Positions 8,417-17,334 of a stretch of 53,036 nucleotides of DNA are shown piece after piece. Both the position numbers and the translations under genes were made by a program. Every line of letters starts with the position of its first letter. The first letter of the stretch is position 1. This DNA comes from an uncultured Methylococcaceae bacterium (GTDB lineage Bacteria > Pseudomonadota > Gammaproteobacteria > Methylococcales > Methylococcaceae). Location: contig CAIZPP010000172.1 in NCBI GenBank assembly GCA_903934875.1, positions 1 through 53,036 of the forward strand, written 5' to 3'. The notes beneath the pieces are model-generated. The model saw only the letters and a program-made list of their open reading frames with translations, was not told the origin of the DNA and did no database searches.

Positions 8417-10906
8417 TCAATTTGGCTTTAACACCATTACCGACTCGCCATTATTATTCATACATGGTATATAAAGGCTGTTACCATCAGGAGAGAAGGT
8501 AGGATGAGGAAAGTTATTGTTGGTTTGATTGCACACATGAAGTTTTAGGACAATGCTAAATGTTTCTACCTGAATGAATGAGACATTCATACTCGTTTCA
8601 CTTAACACGATTGCGTAGTTACTATCTGGTGCAATGGCGATTGATATTGGTCCAGAATCCACTTGTATTGTTTGAACCAGAATAAACGTGTTCGCATCAA
8701 GTACAGATACCGTGTCAGTGCCAGAATTTGCCACAAACACATATTGACCATTAGGGGTCACCGCAATGGCTTTTGGATTGGCACCGACTGGAATTGTGGC
8801 AGTTACGCTTAAACTGCTTAGTTCAATCACCGACACCGTGTTATCTCTATCACTTACCACTAAGGCATACTGATTATTAGGTGTAAAGGCAATTGCGCAA
8901 GGATTTATATTCTCTAATACAACGCTTGGCAGCAGCGTATTTGATTGTACTAAAATAGGTACTATATAGCCATTGCCAGACACGTTATTACCTACACCTA
9001 TGAAAACATATTCGCCATCTGGTGTAATGGATATGAAAGTAATATCCGATCCTGCAAATTCGTGCATATATGTAGAATCGCTTTCTCCAGTGGCTAGATT
9101 AATGCGCACAATTTTTAGCATATTAGCCGCATACAGAAATGAATTGTCTGGTGTTAGGGCTGCGTTGGCATTCGCCGGTATCGGATACGTTCCTATGAGT
9201 TGTGTTGTATTAATGTCATAGGAAAATGCCGTATTGCCCTCAATTCTAAAAAGAGTGTTACCATCTGATGTGGCAAGCAATGTTGTAAAACCAATATTAT
9301 TTGCATTAGCCTGTATCTGATTTACAAGTCTTCCATTTGAAATAATATTCGCACCGTCTAAAAAAGTAATAGTACCTTGGTTATCTTCGAACCGTAGAAA
9401 TCCAAGGATGCATGTATTATTATTGGGAGCTATACAGCTAATCCAAGGGGCGTATTTCACTTGGATGTTGTTCTCCATAATCCAAGCCAAGTTAAAACTT
9501 TGTTGGGTCGTATTGCCGCTAAATAGACTATTGGCTGTGAGTGTATAACTCGACGCAAATGGAGGATGCAGTGTTTGTGTCCCTGTAGCTGGCAATGGTG
9601 TGGATTGGTCATTTTGCCATGAGCCATAGACAGATGAAACCGGCGAGTTTGCGTTTGCCGGTTCCACATTCCAGGACACATTCAGCACACCAGTCCCCAA
9701 ACTGTATGCAAATTTATTGATTATTGGAGCAGGGAAATATGACGCTGTATCTATGTTATACTCAGTTGCCACATCATTCAGCAGATATGCAGTTACCGTA
9801 TATATTGGTGCGAAAGGCGGATACATTTTAATGCTTGTATCAGTAGGTTTGAATATAGTGCTGTCCGATGTCCATGAACCTTTTACATAAAATGCCCCCA
9901 AGAAACTCCATGACAGCACAATAGAGTTGTCATTCACGTCATATTCTAATGTGGGTGGGCTATCAAAGCTGGGAGCAGGAAAATCACACGTTTGTATCAC
10001 TTGGGTATCAATACCATTGACAGTCAGTTGATATGCGCTGCTACCCCATTGCTCAGAAGTTGGGTCTATAGGCGGTAGTGTCGCCGTGTAGGAACCATCT
10101 AGTGCTATTGGCTCTTCATTGCCCCATGTGCTATAAACACTGGTAGCACCTTGGGTTGTCCAAGTCATTGCTAATTGCATGTTGTTAATATCTGGAATGC
10201 CAATAAAATTAATACTTGGTGAGACCTCTACCCTAAACTGATAGGGACCTAGTGGGTTCTCCCCTGTCTTTTTCAGTAGCAAACTAAACCAAGTTGATTC
10301 GGTAATGCTCACAATTTGTGAACTTTCATTGTCTGTTGTAGGTAAAAGATTAATGTTTCCGTAACTTATATCATAAGTCCAGCCACTCGGTCCGCTCCAA
10401 TATATTACAACTTTATCACCACAATTGATGCTAAGCGTATTTGTATAGAATGATACAGGTGTTGGGCTGTTGGGTTTATCAAAGGAGAAATCATACTCAA
10501 TACCTGTGTTTTGTGAAGTAGTATATTCATATAACTTGCATGTGAATATACCGGGGCAATTATTTACCGTAATATTATCAATTCCGAAATTCAAGCCACT
10601 AATGCCAGGGTTTATTGGGCAACCGGCATGATTACTATATGCAAATGTCACTACGAAATATTCACCTGTAGCATCATAGGCTAGACTTGAATTCCAAGAT
10701 TCCTGCGTATTGGCTATGATCGAACTGGTATCGTCGGTGGGCGTAAGATCATTGTCACCATCACCAACAGGAATGTATATCTGAAAATATCTAAGGTTGA
10801 TTGTGCTAACACTATTGTTTGTCACAGTAACCATGATGCTATAATCTGTAATTCCAGGTGTCGCATCTTGATTTTCATATATTGAGTAGTCTAGTTGGGT
10901 ATTCAT
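8417..10906 (-). CDS. Large Ig-like plus YVTN beta-propeller protein, paralogue A
   Basis: An 829-aa protein if started at the second ATG (10906), which lies 9 nt after AAGAG; the first ATG (10912) is only 3 nt away. An N-terminal beta-domain of about 150 residues (RYFQIYIPVGDGDNDLTPTDDTSS) is followed by several Ig/FN3-like modules of about 85 residues, each with SW...GA.YV.GSW and YT.TAYL signatures. The last 340 residues are YVTN-type propeller blades (AIAVTPNGQYVFVANSGTDT, TVSVIELSSLSVTATIPVG). No signal peptide, TM segment or enzyme motif is visible. It is paralogous over its whole length to the 11078 gene upstream and is the last gene of the five-gene train. A structural or binding role is inferred from the fold only. 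Confidence 0.85.
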   Translation of the reverse strand: MNTQLDYSIYENQDATPGITDYSIMVTVTNNSVSTINLRYFQIYIPVGDGDNDLTPTDDTSSIIANTQESWNSSLAYDATGEYFVVTFAYSNHAGCPINPGISGLNFGIDNITVNNCPGIFTCKLYEYTTSQNTGIEYDFSFDKPNSPTPVSFYTNTLSINCGDKVVIYWSGPSGWTYDISYGNINLLPTTDNESSQIVSITESTWFSLLLKKTGENPLGPYQFRVEVSPSINFIGIPDINNMQLAMTWTTQGATSVYSTWGNEEPIALDGSYTATLPPIDPTSEQWGSSAYQLTVNGIDTQVIQTCDFPAPSFDSPPTLEYDVNDNSIVLSWSFLGAFYVKGSWTSDSTIFKPTDTSIKMYPPFAPIYTVTAYLLNDVATEYNIDTASYFPAPIINKFAYSLGTGVLNVSWNVEPANANSPVSSVYGSWQNDQSTPLPATGTQTLHPPFASSYTLTANSLFSGNTTQQSFNLAWIMENNIQVKYAPWISCIAPNNNTCILGFLRFEDNQGTITFLDGANIISNGRLVNQIQANANNIGFTTLLATSDGNTLFRIEGNTAFSYDINTTQLIGTYPIPANANAALTPDNSFLYAANMLKIVRINLATGESDSTYMHEFAGSDITFISITPDGEYVFIGVGNNVSGNGYIVPILVQSNTLLPSVVLENINPCAIAFTPNNQYALVVSDRDNTVSVIELSSLSVTATIPVGANPKAIAVTPNGQYVFVANSGTDTVSVLDANTFILVQTIQVDSGPISIAIAPDSNYAIVLSETSMNVSFIQVETFSIVLKLHVCNQTNNNFPHPTFSPDGNSLYIPCMNNNGESVMVLKPN

Positions 10907-10941
10907 CGGCATATTCTCTTGGTAAGTTGTGAGTTATTTGC

Positions 10942-11043
10942 CGTAACCGTTTACCCCCTAGGAGGGCGGGCATCCTGCCCGCAGGAATGGCGGTCAAGAT
11001 GGCCGCGCTCCCAGGAAAAAGCAGGCGGGACTGAACGGTTACG
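10942..11043. repeat. CGTAACCGTT inverted-repeat element (102 bp)
   Basis: CGTAACCGTT (10942-10951) and AACGGTTACG (11034-11043) are perfect 10-bp termini around GC-rich stems (GGGCGGGCATCCTGCCCGC). It lies between the two propeller paralogues and may attenuate transcription into the second one. Confidence 0.7.
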
Positions 11044-11077
11044 CGTGTAGCGTGGATTGGGTTTGTAGCGGTATAGT

Positions 11078-13468
11078 TTATTCCCTGCGGAATATAATAA
11101 TCTTGCTGTAATCTGCCACACCTAGACTGTTACTATCAGGCGAGATGGCTAGAGGAATATTTTGACAGTTTACTGTCAGAGTTTGCGCCACGCTAAGGAC
11201 TTCCACATCTATCACCACTATGTTATAGGGGCTGGACACGAAGACACAACGACTATCAGGGCTAATTGCAAGTGACTGGGACAAAGACGATACCGGTATC
11301 GTTTTAACAACCGTGAAGGTAGCTATATCGATCACCGTGACCGTGTTAGAACTCGCATTCAATACAAACGCATAGCCGCCATCAGGTGTCGTTGCGATGG
11401 ATTGCGGGCTGCCATCAATCGAGATTATGTTGATTATGCTTAAGCTGCTCAGATCGAGTACTAGCACCGCATTATCTGTACATGCCACTAAGGCATACAG
11501 GCTATCCGGTGTGAATGCAATTGAAACTGGATTTTTATTTCCCAACACAATAGACTGGAGTCTAGTTTTTGATGGGGCATTTACAGGAACCAGATAGCCA
11601 TTGTTTTCAAAATCAGGTGCAACACCTATTAAAAGATATTCACTATTTGGAGAGATAGACATGCACGTAACATCCGTTCCTTGGTAACCTGGCATAGAGA
11701 TATCGATATGAGTGGTAGTGGCTAGGTGGCATCCAGTTATACTGTTTATATCTGCTGTGTACAAGCATGAATCATCTGGAGCAAGCACCACAAAATCGCC
11801 GATCAAATTTAGATAACAAGTCTTAATTTGACCTGTACCAATATCATAAGATACTGCAAAATTGGCGTTAGCATCGTAGAATATAGCAGTTTTTCCATCT
11901 GCCGTTACCAGTAGGGCTGCATAAGCTATGCTGTCATTGCCGATTCGACTTACAATATTTCCATCCGATACAACAACCGCACCGTAGTTAGGTTGACCAC
12001 ATCCAACTAGCCATGTAGTGTTGTCGATAGCAATGCAGTTAGAGTATGTCGGCTGGATTGAAATGCTTGTATCTGTCTGCCAATTGACTGGATTTAGGCT
12101 CCGCTGGCTAAATTGACCAGCGACTAAACCATAAGCTGTTAATGTATAACTAGAACTGAACGGAGTATAGATTGTTGCCGTACCTGCTGTAGGCAATGGT
12201 TCCTGCTGCCATGAGCCATTGACAGATAGCGCAATCTCTGTTGCATCCCATTGTAAAACTATGGTATTGCCACTATAATTATAAGTAAAATCTTTAATTA
12301 TAGTTGCTGGGACATAAGAAACTGTCTGAATGGTCTCTGTTGTTGAAACATCACTTAACACATAGGCAGTGATACTATATTCAGGTTCGAAAGGGGCATA
12401 ATGACTCTGTGGTTGCGATTGAATCGTATTTGATGCCCATGACCCAGTAACATAAAATGCCCCGGACACATCCCAAGACAATATAATATAATAACCAAAA
12501 TCATCTCGTTCTAATGTTCCAAGAAAGCTCTTAATCTCGGGAGGTGCAATCACACAGGTGCTAGTCGCATCAGTATCACCGCCATAGGCATGGATGGCGT
12601 ATTCAGTGCTTGTCCAATCATTGTAAGGTGCTATAGTAATAGGATTATCTGTACTGGTTAGAGCTATTGTATTTCCACCAACCCATGACCCATATGCAAT
12701 AGTGGCACCTGTGATCGTCCAGTTTAATTGCAATTGGTTTTCATTAATTACCGTGCCAGTAAAACTAATGGCTGGAATAACTCTGACCGTGAACGAATAG
12801 GGGCCAATAGGCTCTTTACCTGCCTGTTTTAGCATCATACTAAAATCAGTTGTGAAATCGATGCTCACACTTTGAGAGCTTTCGTTGTCAAGTGTGTCTG
12901 GCAGAGTTGTGCCTCCATAACTTATAGAATAAACCCAACCAACTGGTCCACACCAACAGATTACAAAATCCTCACCTGGTTTGACGTAACTAGAACTTGG
13001 ATAAAATGAAACAGATATTGGTGAGTCAACTTTCTCAATTGAAAAATCATATTCGCCCCCGGTGTTTTGTGACACAGTATATTCATACAAATTGCATGTG
13101 GCTATTCCTGGCAAGTTATTTATCGTAATATTGTCAATTGTGAAATTTAAAATGGTATTACTAGGGATTACAGGATAGCCGGCATGATTGCCGTATGAAA
13201 ATGTTATAATGAAATACTTCCCCGTTATATCATATTGTGGAGGTGGAGACATACTCCAACCCTCTGGAGCTTTGCCTATAATAGAACTAGTATCGTCGAC
13301 GGTAGTAAGATCATTGTCGCCGTCACCCATAGGAATATAAATCTGAAAATATCTAAGGTTGGTTGTGCTGCTTTCATCGTTCGTAACTGTAATTATGATG
13401 CTGTAATCATGCGTTCCTGGTATTGCATTTTCATTCTGGTATATTGCGTAGTTAAGTTGTGCATTCAT
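11078..13468 (-). CDS. Large Ig-like plus YVTN beta-propeller protein, paralogue B
   Basis: A 796-aa protein from the second ATG (13468), 8 nt after AGAGG; the ATG at 13474 is too close to that site. The layout matches paralogue A: N-terminal domain (YFQIYIPMGDGDNDLTTVDD), Ig/FN3-like modules (LSWDVSGAFYVTGSW, LQWDATEIALSVNGSW), then a C-terminal propeller (SIAFTPDSLYALVACTDNAV, SIATTPDGGYAFVLNASSN). The two copies are clearly divergent, so the duplication is old. Many Asn, Thr and Ile codons and lower GC than the neighbouring 13503 gene are evident. No export signal. The gap to the upstream gene is 34 bp, consistent with co-transcription. Function unknown. Confidence 0.85.
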   Translation of the reverse strand: MNAQLNYAIYQNENAIPGTHDYSIIITVTNDESSTTNLRYFQIYIPMGDGDNDLTTVDDTSSIIGKAPEGWSMSPPPQYDITGKYFIITFSYGNHAGYPVIPSNTILNFTIDNITINNLPGIATCNLYEYTVSQNTGGEYDFSIEKVDSPISVSFYPSSSYVKPGEDFVICWCGPVGWVYSISYGGTTLPDTLDNESSQSVSIDFTTDFSMMLKQAGKEPIGPYSFTVRVIPAISFTGTVINENQLQLNWTITGATIAYGSWVGGNTIALTSTDNPITIAPYNDWTSTEYAIHAYGGDTDATSTCVIAPPEIKSFLGTLERDDFGYYIILSWDVSGAFYVTGSWASNTIQSQPQSHYAPFEPEYSITAYVLSDVSTTETIQTVSYVPATIIKDFTYNYSGNTIVLQWDATEIALSVNGSWQQEPLPTAGTATIYTPFSSSYTLTAYGLVAGQFSQRSLNPVNWQTDTSISIQPTYSNCIAIDNTTWLVGCGQPNYGAVVVSDGNIVSRIGNDSIAYAALLVTADGKTAIFYDANANFAVSYDIGTGQIKTCYLNLIGDFVVLAPDDSCLYTADINSITGCHLATTTHIDISMPGYQGTDVTCMSISPNSEYLLIGVAPDFENNGYLVPVNAPSKTRLQSIVLGNKNPVSIAFTPDSLYALVACTDNAVLVLDLSSLSIINIISIDGSPQSIATTPDGGYAFVLNASSNTVTVIDIATFTVVKTIPVSSLSQSLAISPDSRCVFVSSPYNIVVIDVEVLSVAQTLTVNCQNIPLAISPDSNSLGVADYSKIIIFRRE

Positions 13469-13502
13469 ATTCATATCCTCTGAAGCTAAGTTTTATCATT
13501 TT

Positions 13503-16500
13503 TTATAAAAAAAGCTGTAACCAGCCTTCTCTTAGGCTAGGTGCTTGCGTCGGAAAGCGTGCCGTATCATCGGTATCGACAATGCTATCTTGCTCCCAAG
13601 TACCGCCCATCGCTTGCGTCCAACTCCATACCCCTTGGATGCCAGCCGGTTGCGGGGTGCGCAAGGTTCCCGGATCGGCCAGCGTCGGGCCGGTCTGGAA
13701 ATTGACTAACAGGTTTTTGAGGAACTCCTGCACCGTGTTGGCATCTAAGGCCACGCTGTTTACCGGCAGTATGCCCGTGTAAGCATGTACGCAACCCTGC
13801 GGGTCCAGTATCAAGGTGAGCCTGACACCGGATGCCGCATTCGGCGTGACGGCAACATCCCCTTGATAAGCTGGGTTGGCACCGCTGGTTTCCAGTATTG
13901 GCTGGATGAATGTGTCGGCAGGGTTTAATTTAAATTCGGTATGGACCGCATAGAATTTGGCGTAGTCGGATAGGAAATAGCCAATCAAACCGTCATCGCG
14001 CAGGTCGAGACTGCCCAGCCTAACCGGGAAGGACATCTTCAGCACTCCGCCGCTGTCTTGCACGATGGTGGGGTTTTCGACCGTGGAGTCCTGAGTTAGC
14101 ATGGAATTCCACAGTTGGTTGGTGATCGGATCGCCGTTCAGGGTTAAATTCAATTGCATCGACACAACCGCCAAGGGTCTTCCTATGAGCGCGGCCAAAC
14201 TGTCGTTGGCCATGCCATTTACCGGGTTGACCATCCACAGCGTCTCATCGGTTATCTGCATAAAATCACTTAATGTATCAGACCCTTGGTTGGCCAGCGC
14301 AGTGACTACCTTGTTTAAAGTCTGATTGGCAATCTGCGCCGGACTGGCCGGTGGAGGCAGGTTGTTGCCATCCGAACCCGGTCGTGGCCGCCAATTGGCC
14401 GGCGCGGTTTGTTGCGCCAATAATTCACCCAGCATAATTCCGTTGCTGTCATAAACGGCAATGCTATTATCGAGGTAATTCGGCAATAGCCAACCGCAAA
14501 TGGGGTTGCTGTTGGCGGAGGTCAGAATATCGTCACCGCTATTGTCATTGGCCAACACCGTCATATCCAGACGCGCACTTTGCGCCAAACGCGGCCCAAG
14601 CACGAAGGGGTATGCGGTGATTGATGGAATAATGACACCCGCAGGCGGTGTCAGTGCGGGACTGATTAAGGCTTGGAAGCCATATAAGGTATTGGGTTGG
14701 GATAAGTCGTAATATTGGCCGTAACTATCCAGTAACCAGAGTTGGTTTTTGGCAAACGTAACGAGACCGCCACGCACGGGGAAAAAAATATTTTGAAAAG
14801 GCAGGTCGAGGCTGGTGAGTTTGGGTGTCAAATGGTATTGGTCTTGGACTAAGTCACCGATCAATGGTGTAGGGCTTGGGCTTGAAGAACTGGGGGGCGG
14901 GAAGGTCTCCTGCGATAACAAGGTGGTCAGTTGATCGGTGAACCCCGACAAGGTCTGACCGAGGATGTCCCAACTCATCACGGTGTCCAACAGTTGTTCC
15001 ATTTGCACCGTGTCTAGCGTGCTGGACGTTGACAAATAGTTACTCAGCTTGGACTGGAACACCGTCTGCGCATAGGGGGTCACTACGGTGCGGCCCTGGA
15101 TTGGAATGGAATAGACATTATTCCCGGCATAGCCATTGCCGTTCCATTGGTAATTGCTGCCGTCGAATGTCCAGCAGGACAGGTCAAATTCTCCAGACGA
15201 ATCAAGGCTTGGATAATACTTGGCCTGCCATTCCAGCAAAATGGGCGACCAGGCTTGTTGCCATAGATCATAGCCTATAGGGCTAGGCGGCGTACCCACC
15301 CAACTATTCTGTCCGCCATCGTCATCTAGCAGTGCGGTGATCGCCGCTTTGATGGCGGCTTCTGACACTGCCGGCTCAACTTGGTTGATGATGCCTGCAT
15401 TTTGTGGGTCGCTGAAAAAGGCTTCGACGAGCAAACTTGGAATGGCCGGCACCGTTGGATACTGGTTCAGATAAGTGCCAGGTGCCGTAAAGGCTGCTAC
15501 CTTGGTAAATTCCGCTTCTGTGATGGAAAGATTGTTGACGCTGATACCCGTGACTGTCTGTCCGGGCAGGCGGCAACATAGGGTTCCGTCAGCCGTGAAA
15601 CTACCGTCCTCGCCATATTTGAGCCCGCAGCCGGCTCCCACAACGAGAACAACGGGATCGGTAGGATGCCAGTAGGGATTTGCCGTCGTACCTTTAAGTT
15701 GCAGGCCCAACGATGCGAGAGTGACGGTTGCCCCAGAATCCGTGGCGTCAGGAAATGTCCAGTTGGTGTTCGCCCAGGTGTTGGCCGCATCATTGTCGGT
15801 AGGATCGGGAAGAGCGGCCAGCAGGCTAGTCTGCGTTGCCAATAAATCGGCAACTTGCCCAAACCACGTTGGGTAGATATCATTGGCTAGCACTGGCTGC
15901 AATACGGTGTTGAAATCAGGAGAAGTAATGGGCGGGAAATCCCAAAGCGACTGGCTCAACTTTAGCCAGAGCCTATACAGTTCGCTCTGCCGGGTCTGAA
16001 GTTGGCTTTGCCCTTGGTCATAGGCGAGTTGGTCACGGTTGAGCTTACTGAGTTGCTGCAACAAGGCGGCATTTTGTGCGGGTGTGAGATTGTCATTGCC
16101 GGTCTCAACTTGGAGATCGTTAATCGCTGAAACCACCCGCCAAACCGTACCGCCCGGGTCGGTTCCAAACCAAGATTGCTCTATCTGCTGTTGAACTAGT
16201 GCAGAACCGCCCGGCACACCGTAATCATCCAGCAAATCAAGGGAAGCCGCCTGAATCAGGCTGCACAGCGTGTTACCGGCGGTGATCCATTGCGCGCTAT
16301 TGTTTGGGTCTTGCTGTCCCTCGTTGTTGGCATAACTTTGGATTAGCGCGGACAATGCATCAATGGCGGTATTGCCAATGGCTATTTGGACATTGCTGGT
16401 GTTCATTCCATTGAAAAATCCAGTGTTATAATTGGGAGGCCAAGCCACATCCGCGATAAAACTATGGTATAGGGTAGCGTTGGGCGGGTTGGTGGGCAGG

Positions 16501-17324
16501 TCTGTCCCAGCCGGGAGGCTCCATTGCAGGGTATTGAGGATGGTGTCAAAGCGCTCTTGTGCGGTTTGGCTTTGCCAATCGGCTTGGCTGTCCCAAAAGT
16601 TTGGAGTAAAGCCATCGACATAAGTGCTTACACCGGTCAGAGGATCACCCTCGGGGTTCGAATACCAGCCTACCACTAGGTAACTATAACTATAACTATA
16701 ATTGCCCGTATCCTCAGCAGGAAGATTGGTATCGACTATGGAAAATACGTTTTCCACAAATGGTTTATAGGCGGCGAACGATATATTGCCTGGACCTACT
16801 GCTTGCAGGAATAGTGGGGAGGTATTGCCAGCATCTCCCTGCCAGTTCTCTATCGGCACTGTGATGCCTAGGTTAACCCCATTGACAGTAACAGTGGAGC
16901 CATCAGAGGTGATTCCTGACGGGTTATTGGGGTCTAGGAAGGCGCCAGGGCCGGCCCCCGGTGTTTGCGTGGATTGTTGGCCGTCGCTTTGAATCACCCA
17001 AGCCGTAGTACTCAACCCGCTGTTGGCATTGGTGCCAGTTCGCACGACTAGCCAGCGATTGGGCACCAATGGGAAGTCAAACGATCCGTCGCTATTTTGC
17101 ACCCCATGGGTCAGCGCGTCGGGCAATGCCCAATGCAGGTGTATGCCGCGTGCCGGAGTGTCGGAAGAACCACTAAAAGGTGCCGGTATGGGGCTTTGGA
17201 AATTCTGCAAATTGTTATAGTCGGCATAATAAAGCGCCATGTTCTGTGTGTTGGTTGCCGAATTCACCCAAGCATCCATCGCCATCGGTACCAAGAGGCT
17301 ATTTTTATCATTTGGGAGTGTCAT
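13503..17324 (-). CDS. Giant protein of unknown family (HLHWALPDAL motif)
   Basis: A 1273-aa protein. The start is placed at ATG 17324, preceded by AAAGGAAAGG and lying 10 nt after the stop of the upstream gene; an ATG at 17372 would overlap that gene and lacks a ribosome site. The N-terminal third has a conspicuous RGIHLHWALPDALTHG segment followed by PNRWLVVRTG. The middle contains a glutamine-rich helical stretch (QLSKLNRDQLAYDQGQSQLQ), flanked by beta-rich sequence. The C-terminus is beta-rich. No signal peptide, TM segment, known catalytic motif or cysteine pairing pattern was recognised. I believe I have seen the HLHWALPDAL motif in other uncharacterised bacterial giants but cannot name a family. 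Its place between the 900-aa gene and the propellers suggests one complex. Confidence 0.8.
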   Translation of the reverse strand: MTLPNDKNSLLVPMAMDAWVNSATNTQNMALYYADYNNLQNFQSPIPAPFSGSSDTPARGIHLHWALPDALTHGVQNSDGSFDFPLVPNRWLVVRTGTNANSGLSTTAWVIQSDGQQSTQTPGAGPGAFLDPNNPSGITSDGSTVTVNGVNLGITVPIENWQGDAGNTSPLFLQAVGPGNISFAAYKPFVENVFSIVDTNLPAEDTGNYSYSYSYLVVGWYSNPEGDPLTGVSTYVDGFTPNFWDSQADWQSQTAQERFDTILNTLQWSLPAGTDLPTNPPNATLYHSFIADVAWPPNYNTGFFNGMNTSNVQIAIGNTAIDALSALIQSYANNEGQQDPNNSAQWITAGNTLCSLIQAASLDLLDDYGVPGGSALVQQQIEQSWFGTDPGGTVWRVVSAINDLQVETGNDNLTPAQNAALLQQLSKLNRDQLAYDQGQSQLQTRQSELYRLWLKLSQSLWDFPPITSPDFNTVLQPVLANDIYPTWFGQVADLLATQTSLLAALPDPTDNDAANTWANTNWTFPDATDSGATVTLASLGLQLKGTTANPYWHPTDPVVLVVGAGCGLKYGEDGSFTADGTLCCRLPGQTVTGISVNNLSITEAEFTKVAAFTAPGTYLNQYPTVPAIPSLLVEAFFSDPQNAGIINQVEPAVSEAAIKAAITALLDDDGGQNSWVGTPPSPIGYDLWQQAWSPILLEWQAKYYPSLDSSGEFDLSCWTFDGSNYQWNGNGYAGNNVYSIPIQGRTVVTPYAQTVFQSKLSNYLSTSSTLDTVQMEQLLDTVMSWDILGQTLSGFTDQLTTLLSQETFPPPSSSSPSPTPLIGDLVQDQYHLTPKLTSLDLPFQNIFFPVRGGLVTFAKNQLWLLDSYGQYYDLSQPNTLYGFQALISPALTPPAGVIIPSITAYPFVLGPRLAQSARLDMTVLANDNSGDDILTSANSNPICGWLLPNYLDNSIAVYDSNGIMLGELLAQQTAPANWRPRPGSDGNNLPPPASPAQIANQTLNKVVTALANQGSDTLSDFMQITDETLWMVNPVNGMANDSLAALIGRPLAVVSMQLNLTLNGDPITNQLWNSMLTQDSTVENPTIVQDSGGVLKMSFPVRLGSLDLRDDGLIGYFLSDYAKFYAVHTEFKLNPADTFIQPILETSGANPAYQGDVAVTPNAASGVRLTLILDPQGCVHAYTGILPVNSVALDANTVQEFLKNLLVNFQTGPTLADPGTLRTPQPAGIQGVWSWTQAMGGTWEQDSIVDTDDTARFPTQAPSLREGWLQLFL

Positions 17325-17334
17325 GACCTTTCCT

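Noticed and set aside
16678-16702. ACTATA hexanucleotide repeats as a phase-variation tract
   Set aside because: The period of 6 keeps the frame and encodes alternating Tyr-Ser in the 1273-aa protein. Slippage would not switch expression.
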